In this document: positions 6,789 through 10,771 of the stretch, piece by piece
How positions within the stretch are numbered: position 1 is the first letter of the stretch
Layout of the letters: each line of letters opens with the position of its first letter
Source: Bacteroidaceae bacterium
Lineage (GTDB): Bacteria > Bacteroidota > Bacteroidia > Bacteroidales > Bacteroidaceae
Assembly: GCA_030843315.1 (NCBI GenBank)
Contig: JAUUPT010000103.1
Location: forward strand, 1 to 10,771
Length of the DNA stretch: 10,771 nt
Direction: 5' to 3'
Notes under the pieces: model-generated
Seen by the model: only the letters and a program-made list of their open reading frames with translations
Databases searched by the model: none
What the model was told of the DNA's origin: nothing
Program-made: the position numbers and the translations under genes

Positions 6789-7613
6789 ATGGAATCAATC
6801 AATTTCAGTGTAGGCATCATCATTTCGACATATAATAACCCTGCGTGGCTTGAAAAAGTGCTTTGGGGATACCTCTACCAAACACATCCGGCAGATGAAA
6901 TAGTCATTGCAGATGATGGTTCCAAAGAAGATACCCGACTTTTAATTGAAAGTTTCAAAAGCAAATTGCCGATTAAGCATGTGTGGCACGAAGACAATGG
7001 TTTTCAGAAGTCACGTATACTCAACAGTGCGCTCATAGCTTCCCAGTCCGATTATCTCATCTTCACAGACCAGGATTGCATTCCACGGAAAGACTTCATA
7101 GCCACCCATTTGGAATATGCAGAAAAAGGCTATTTCCTTTCAGGAGGCTATTTCAAGCTGCCCATGAGCATCAGTCTGATGCTCAAGCCGGAAGATATAA
7201 AAAACGAAAACGCCTTCTCCATTTCATGGCTGAAGAAGCAACACATGAAGTATAACTTCAAATGCACCAAACTCATAAGAAACAAATTCTTCACTAACCT
7301 GATGAATGTCATTACTACCGCCAAAGCGACTTGGAACGGTTGTAATGCTTCCGGCTGGAGGAAAGACTTCTTTGCAGTAAACGGCTTCAATGAAGAAATG
7401 CAATATGGAGGGCAAGATAGAGAATTTGGCGAAAGATTATTTAATTTAGGTGTAAAATCAAAACAAATTCGCTATTCGGCCATTGTTATACATCTAGACC
7501 ATAAGCGGCCGTATAAAACTAAAGAATCAATCAAAAAGAATATCAACATCAGGCGAAATACACGGAAGAGCCGTACAATAGAAACGCCTAATGGCATTAA
7601 GCAACTGCATTAA
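6789..7613 (+). CDS. Glycosyltransferase family 2 (chondroitin-synthase/GT7-like)
   Basis: A 274-residue GT-A enzyme. The start is VGIIISTYNN (8-17), then IADDGS with Asp42-Asp43 binding the nucleotide, and FTDQDC with the DxD metal site Asp94-Gln-Asp96. The later block NGCNASGWRKDFFAVNGF (183-200), followed by GGQDREFGERL (207-217), is typical of the subgroup resembling the galactosyltransferase C-terminal domain, where the acidic residue acts as catalytic base. HLDH near the end may add a metal ligand. The start at 6789 is chosen because GT2 proteins begin just before this first strand and because a promoter box (6762-6769) lies between it and the earlier ATG at 6741. It is soluble and presumably extends the LPS/LOS core in the cytoplasm. 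Its stop is 3 nt before pdxB, so the two are likely cotranscribed. Sugar specificity is unknown. Confidence 0.85.
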   Translation: MESINFSVGIIISTYNNPAWLEKVLWGYLYQTHPADEIVIADDGSKEDTRLLIESFKSKLPIKHVWHEDNGFQKSRILNSALIASQSDYLIFTDQDCIPRKDFIATHLEYAEKGYFLSGGYFKLPMSISLMLKPEDIKNENAFSISWLKKQHMKYNFKCTKLIRNKFFTNLMNVITTAKATWNGCNASGWRKDFFAVNGFNEEMQYGGQDREFGERLFNLGVKSKQIRYSAIVIHLDHKRPYKTKESIKKNINIRRNTRKSRTIETPNGIKQLH

Positions 7614-7616
7614 GTA

Positions 7617-8699
7617 ATGAAAGTCATTGTTGACAACAAAATTCCCTTTATTCGCGAAGCCATCGAAAAGATAGCTGACGAAGTAATTTATGTCCCCGGC
7701 AAGGACTTTACCCCCGAGTTAGTGAAAGATGCGGATGCACTGATTGTCCGCACGCGTACCCGCTGCAACCGGGAGCTGCTGGAAGGCAGTAAAGTACGTT
7801 TCATCGCTACCGCCACCATTGGTTTCGACCACATCGATACGGAGTATTGCCGCGAGGCAGGCATCACCTGGGCCAATGCTCCGGGCTGTAACTCGGCTTC
7901 CGTAGCCCAATACCTACAATCATCTTTCCTGTTATTGCAGCAGATCAAGGGGATACAATTATCCGGCTTGACACTGGGGATTGTCGGCATAGGCAATGTA
8001 GGCAGTAAAATCGTAGAGGTGGCGCACGAATTAGGAATGCGCGTATTGCAGAACGACCTGCCCCGCGCAGACCGCGAAGGAGAAGCCGGCTTCTGTTCTT
8101 TGCAGACGCTGGCAGAAGAGTGCGACATCCTCACCTTCCACGTACCTTTATATAAGGAAGGGAAATACAAGACTTACCATCTGGCCGACGAAGCATTCTT
8201 CCGCTCCCTAAAGCGACGTCCGATTATCATCAATACTTCGCGCGGCGAGGTGATTGAAACCGAAGCCCTACTGGGCGCTTTGGAGAACGGACTCGTTTCC
8301 GATGCGATTATCGACGTTTGGGAACACGAACCGGAGATCAATCTTACCTTATTATATAAGGTGTTCCTCGGAACCCCCCACATTGCCGGCTACTCTGCCG
8401 ACGGGAAAGCCAATGCCACGCGCATGTCGCTCGATGCACTCTGCCGCTTCTTCCATATAGAAGCAGACTACGACATCACCCCGCCTGCACCGGAGAATCC
8501 CGTCATCACTGCAAGCACACCGGCGGAAGCATACTTGCAGATGTACGACCCGCGCCGCGACAGCGAAGCGCTGAAGCAACATCCCGAACTCTTCGAGAAG
8601 CTGCGCGGCGACTACCCTATCCGTAGAGAAAAGACGTACTTCCTTCGTAGCAACTCCAATACAAGTCCAATGCAACTCCAATGCAAGTCCAATCCATAG
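7617..8699 (+). CDS. pdxB: Erythronate-4-phosphate dehydrogenase
   Basis: A 360-residue D-isomer-specific 2-hydroxyacid dehydrogenase that oxidises 4-phospho-D-erythronate in the DXP-independent branch of pyridoxal phosphate synthesis. The Rossmann loop is G124-x-G126-x-x-G129 (GIGNVG). The catalytic triad is Arg209 in TSRGE, Glu238 in WEHEP and His255 in TPHIAG, nearly the same positions as in E. coli PdxB (208, 237, 254). The signature ATIGFDHID near 66-74 is typical of PdxB. A short C-terminal dimerisation region follows (LQMYDPRRDS onward). The last 16 or so residues (from LRSNSNTSPM) are encoded by 11-bp tandem repeats and look like an add-on rather than part of the fold. The start follows the GT2 stop by 3 nt with no promoter of its own visible. 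A hairpin overlaps the 3' end. Confidence 0.93.
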   Translation: MKVIVDNKIPFIREAIEKIADEVIYVPGKDFTPELVKDADALIVRTRTRCNRELLEGSKVRFIATATIGFDHIDTEYCREAGITWANAPGCNSASVAQYLQSSFLLLQQIKGIQLSGLTLGIVGIGNVGSKIVEVAHELGMRVLQNDLPRADREGEAGFCSLQTLAEECDILTFHVPLYKEGKYKTYHLADEAFFRSLKRRPIIINTSRGEVIETEALLGALENGLVSDAIIDVWEHEPEINLTLLYKVFLGTPHIAGYSADGKANATRMSLDALCRFFHIEADYDITPPAPENPVITASTPAEAYLQMYDPRRDSEALKQHPELFEKLRGDYPIRREKTYFLRSNSNTSPMQLQCKSNP

Positions 8700-8726
8700 C
8701 ATTGGACTTGCATTGGAGTTGCTACG
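8646..8726 (+). terminator. Long hairpin overlapping the pdxB stop
   Basis: 8646-8673 pairs with 8699-8726 as a 28-bp stem with one mismatch (A8661). Alternatively 8672-8693 pairs perfectly with 8701-8722 as a 22-bp stem with a 7-nt loop. The pdxB stop codon TAG (8697-8699) lies in or next to the loop in both forms. A short T-run (TTTTT near 8738) follows some 10 nt later. It most likely ends the GT2-pdxB transcript or protects its 3' end. Confidence 0.6.
8652..8695 (+). repeat. Four tandem 11-bp repeats at the 3' end of pdxB
   Basis: The units are AACTCCAATAC (8652), AAGTCCAATGC (8663), AACTCCAATGC (8674) and AAGTCCAATCC (8685). Two more units in reverse orientation follow at 8699-8720 (GCATTGGACTT, GCATTGGAGTT). 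Eleven bases is not a multiple of three, so the units are read in different frames and the encoded tail is not itself periodic. Confidence 0.9.
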
Positions 8727-8775
8727 CTCCTGCTATGTTTTTCATCCGGCTGCGATAGGACCGGAACGGGCAAAA

Positions 8776-8814
8776 GAATAGGGGGAAAGATCGCAACGGT
8801 CTTTCCCCCTATTC
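8776..8814 (-). terminator. Rho-independent terminator of purN
   Basis: A perfect 15-bp stem, 8776-8790 with 8800-8814, has a GGGGG/CCCCC core and a 9-nt loop. On the minus strand it is followed directly by TTTT (8775 to 8772). It starts 20 nt after the purN stop. The plus-strand side has no T-run, so it serves mainly purN, though it could also block read-through from pdxB. Confidence 0.85.
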
Positions 8815-8833
8815 CCGATAAACTTAAAGGATA

Positions 8834-9406
8834 TCAAAGTGCCAGTACCAGGCGCTCTACCACCTTCGGGTAGTACTCATATTCCAAAGCATGGATGCGA
8901 TGCGCCAACTCATCCGGAGTATCTCCGGGTAATACCGGACACTTCTCCTGGCAGATGATGGCTCCTTCGTCATAATGCTCGTTCGTATAGTGTATCGTGA
9001 TACCGCTTTCTTTTTCTCCTGCTTCAATCACGGCTTCGTGTACGCGGTCTCCATACATTCCCTTCCCGCCAAACTTCGGCAAGAGCGAAGGATGTATATT
9101 TATCATTTTATTGGGATAAGCATGCAAAATGTTATCCGGCACACGTGCCAGGAATCCCGCCAACACCACGAAGTCAATGTGGTGCTCGCGAAGCACTGAT
9201 AGAATGGCTTCCCCGCCCTCCCAATCGCTCTTGGCAAAGTAGGCACAAGGCACATCCAAACTGCGTGCACGCTCTAAAACGAACGCATTCTGACGGTTAG
9301 TCAAAACCAAACCGACACACGCCGACCCTTTTTCGCGGAAATAACGGATAATATTCTCGGCATTCGTACCGCTACCGGATGCCAAAATAGCTATGTTTTT
9401 ACTCAT
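8834..9406 (-). CDS. purN: Phosphoribosylglycinamide formyltransferase (folate-dependent)
   Basis: A 190-residue GAR transformylase that uses 10-formyltetrahydrofolate to formylate glycinamide ribonucleotide in purine synthesis. ILASGSGTN (7-15) binds the GAR phosphate. The catalytic residues of the family are present: Asn103 and His105 in INIHPSLLP, and Asp146 in YDEGAI. The start chosen is ATG at 9406 (MSKNIAILASGSG), because GGAGG lies 4 nt before it and this is the normal N-terminus. An earlier in-frame ATG at 9457 would add 17 unlikely residues. It is a single gene, divergent from acpP, with its own strong terminator. The length is slightly below E. coli PurN (212). Confidence 0.94.
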   Translation of the reverse strand: MSKNIAILASGSGTNAENIIRYFREKGSACVGLVLTNRQNAFVLERARSLDVPCAYFAKSDWEGGEAILSVLREHHIDFVVLAGFLARVPDNILHAYPNKMINIHPSLLPKFGGKGMYGDRVHEAVIEAGEKESGITIHYTNEHYDEGAIICQEKCPVLPGDTPDELAHRIHALEYEYYPKVVERLVLAL

Positions 9407-9410
9407 AAAC

Positions 9411-9415
9411 CCTCC
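9411..9415 (-). promoter_or_regulatory. Strong Shine-Dalgarno of purN
   Basis: GGAGG on the minus strand, 4 nt before the ATG at 9406. A perfect core like this is uncommon among the genes of this window, which mostly show A/T-rich leaders. It decides the purN start over the ATG at 9457. Confidence 0.7.
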
Positions 9416-9472
9416 AATCTCTGCACAAAACCGTGAAAAATGTGCAAAAAGTTGCATTTAATTCATCAAATA

Positions 9473-9504
9473 TTTGCGAGGAACGATAAATATTTATTCC
9501 TTTG
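9473..9504 (+). promoter_or_regulatory. Promoter of acpP-fabF
   Basis: TTTG at 9473-9476 is followed after 20 bp by TTCCTTTG at 9497-9504, a -33/-7 pair of the Bacteroidetes type in which the -7 box keeps TTTG but deviates in its first two bases. Transcription would start near 9511, giving a leader of about 45 nt rich in A and T before the acpP ATG. The -33 TTTG is half of the palindrome CAAATATTTG (9467-9476). Confidence 0.6.
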
Positions 9505-9509
9505 CACCG

Positions 9510-9517
9510 CAAATTTA
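9510..9517 (-). promoter_or_regulatory. Candidate -7 box for purN
   Basis: Minus-strand TAAATTTG matches TAnnTTTG and would start a leader of roughly 95 nt for purN. No -33 TTTG is seen at the expected place. It lies a few bases from the acpP -7 box, so if real the two divergent promoters overlap. Confidence 0.3.
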
Positions 9518-9555
9518 AAGAAATAAAACTAATTATTAATTAAAAACTTAAAGTT

Positions 9556-9792
9556 ATGTCTGAAATTGCATCAAGAGTGAAAGCTATTATCGTCGACAAA
9601 TTGGGCGTTGAAGAATCAGAAGTAAAAACTGAAGCTAGCTTCACTAACGATCTGGGAGCAGATTCACTTGACACTGTAGAACTTATCATGGAATTCGAAA
9701 AAGAATTCGGCATTTCTATCCCTGATGACCAAGCTGAAAAGATTGCTACTGTAGGCGATGCCGTTACTTACATCGAAGAACACGCTAAGTAA
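9556..9792 (+). CDS. acpP: Acyl carrier protein
   Basis: A 78-residue acidic four-helix protein that carries growing acyl chains as thioesters on 4'-phosphopantetheine in type II fatty-acid synthesis, and also supplies acyl groups for lipid A. The attachment motif is GADSLDTVE with Ser37, followed by the recognition helix (ELIMEFEKEFG). Length and sequence are those of housekeeping ACP, not of a polyketide or lipoteichoic-acid carrier. Its promoter lies at 9473-9504. fabF follows after 21 nt, so the two form one operon. Base use is plain and AT-rich with common codons, as expected of a highly expressed gene. Confidence 0.97.
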   Translation: MSEIASRVKAIIVDKLGVEESEVKTEASFTNDLGADSLDTVELIMEFEKEFGISIPDDQAEKIATVGDAVTYIEEHAK

Positions 9793-9813
9793 TTTATCCA
9801 TCAGTTACAAAAC

Positions 9814-10771
9814 ATGGAATTAAAAAGAGTTGTAGTAACAGGTCTTGGCGCCATTACTCCCATTGGCAACAGTGTTCCCGAATTCTGGGAAAACCTTGTG
9901 AATGGGCTTAGTGGAGCTGGACCTATTACTCATTTCGATGCTTCCCTTTTCAAGACTCAATTTGCATGCGAAGTAAAAGGCTTCGATGCCACCAACTATA
10001 TAGACCGCAAAGAAGCTCGCAAGATGGACTTGTACACGCAATATGCCATCGCCGTAGCCAAGGAAGCGGTAGGTGATTCTGGTCTTGACGTCGAAAATGA
10101 GGATTTAAACAGAATCGGTGTCATCTTTGGCGCCGGTATCGGTGGTATCCGTACGTTCGAGGAAGAGGCAGGAAACTATGCCTTGACCGGTAAGGAAAAC
10201 GGTCCTAAGTTCAACCCGTTCTTCATCCCCAAGATGATTTCGGATATTGCTGCCGGACAGATTTCCATTATGTACGGTTTCCATGGTCCCAACTACGCAA
10301 CTTGTTCTGCATGCGCTACTTCTACCAATGCTATTGCCGATGCATTCAACCTTATCCGTCTGGGCAAGGCCAATGTTATCGTAAGCGGAGGTTCGGAAGC
10401 TGCTATCGCCGCTTGCGGTGTAGGTGGTTTCAATGCCATGCATGCATTGTCAACCCGTAATGATTCTCCTGAAAACGCATCCCGCCCGTTCAGCGCAAGC
10501 CGCGACGGTTTTGTGATGGGTGAAGGTGGCGGTTGCCTCGTTCTCGAAGAACTGGAGCACGCCAAGGCACGCGGTGCCAAGATTTATGCGGAAGTTGCAG
10601 GCGTAGGAATGTCTGCCGACGCTTATCACTTGACAGCTTCTCATCCCGAAGGTTTGGGAGCCAAGTTAGTGATGAAGAATGCGTTGGAAGATGCAGAAAT
10701 GAACCCCGAAGAAGTAGATTATATCAATGTACACGGTACATCTACTCCGGTAGGTGATATCTCGGAAGCTA
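9814..10771 (+). CDS. fabF: 3-oxoacyl-ACP synthase II, 5' part
   Basis: 319 codons of a ketoacyl-ACP synthase are visible, and the frame runs off the right edge (family length about 410-420). It condenses malonyl-ACP with acyl-ACP to lengthen fatty acids. The start MELKRVVVTGLGAITPIG is the usual FabF N-terminus. The active-site Cys is Cys167 in SACATS, and the first catalytic His is His307 in VHGTSTP; the second His lies beyond the window. The N-terminal half holds GAGIGG and PFFIPKMISD, both typical of KAS-II. The SACATS form of the nucleophile motif also occurs in FabB, but the N-terminus, the long type II pattern and the position after acpP favour FabF. It is cotranscribed with acpP after a 21-nt gap. 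Confidence 0.95.
   Translation, partial: MELKRVVVTGLGAITPIGNSVPEFWENLVNGLSGAGPITHFDASLFKTQFACEVKGFDATNYIDRKEARKMDLYTQYAIAVAKEAVGDSGLDVENEDLNRIGVIFGAGIGGIRTFEEEAGNYALTGKENGPKFNPFFIPKMISDIAAGQISIMYGFHGPNYATCSACATSTNAIADAFNLIRLGKANVIVSGGSEAAIAACGVGGFNAMHALSTRNDSPENASRPFSASRDGFVMGEGGGCLVLEELEHAKARGAKIYAEVAGVGMSADAYHLTASHPEGLGAKLVMKNALEDAEMNPEEVDYINVHGTSTPVGDISEA

Noticed and set aside
8652..8726. 11-bp tandem units as a CRISPR array or integron site
   Set aside because: The units are contiguous without spacers, and the structure is a simple hairpin at a gene end with no cas or integrase gene nearby.

Overview
The window looks like a chromosomal segment of a Bacteroides-type bacterium (order Bacteroidales). 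Four start regions carry the Bacteroidetes -7 box TAnnTTTG or a close variant. Most genes lack a Shine-Dalgarno sequence. The gene set (lipid A-core/LOS sugar genes next to pdxB, purN, acpP, fabF) fits that group. From memory, not checked here, a lipooligosaccharide core cluster sits beside pdxB-purN-acpP-fabF in B. thetaiotaomicron. The species cannot be named from this window.

Left part (1-4432, plus strand): the 3' end of an LTA-synthase/sulfatase-type phosphotransferase. Then a WaaP/KdkA-like LPS core kinase with its own promoter. Then a tightly overlapping operon gmhA-gmhB-hldE that supplies the four activities turning sedoheptulose 7-phosphate into ADP-D-glycero-D-manno-heptose. The epimerase HldD is not in the window.

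Middle part (4433-7613): a GT9 heptosyltransferase-family gene on the minus strand, a divergent GT-B-like glycosyltransferase on the plus strand, and a GT2 glycosyltransferase. With the kinase and heptose operon these look like the enzymes that build and decorate the LPS/LOS core. The GT9 gene is bracketed by a pair of 28-bp imperfect inverted repeats (26 of 28 identical). One copy overlaps its stop codon and the other holds the -33 element of its predicted promoter.

Right part (7617-10771): pdxB (vitamin B6 synthesis) starts 3 nt after the GT2 stop. Its last codons are made of four 11-bp tandem repeats that form a long hairpin with two inverted units beyond the stop. purN follows on the minus strand with a clear terminator and a strong GGAGG. 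The type II fatty-acid synthesis pair acpP-fabF runs off the right edge.

Every coding region belongs to a recognisable family, and no wholly new system is evident. The items most worth a second look are the inverted-repeat bracket around the GT9 gene, the repeat-built end of pdxB, and the predicted Ser (in place of Thr) nucleophile in the LTA-synthase-like protein.
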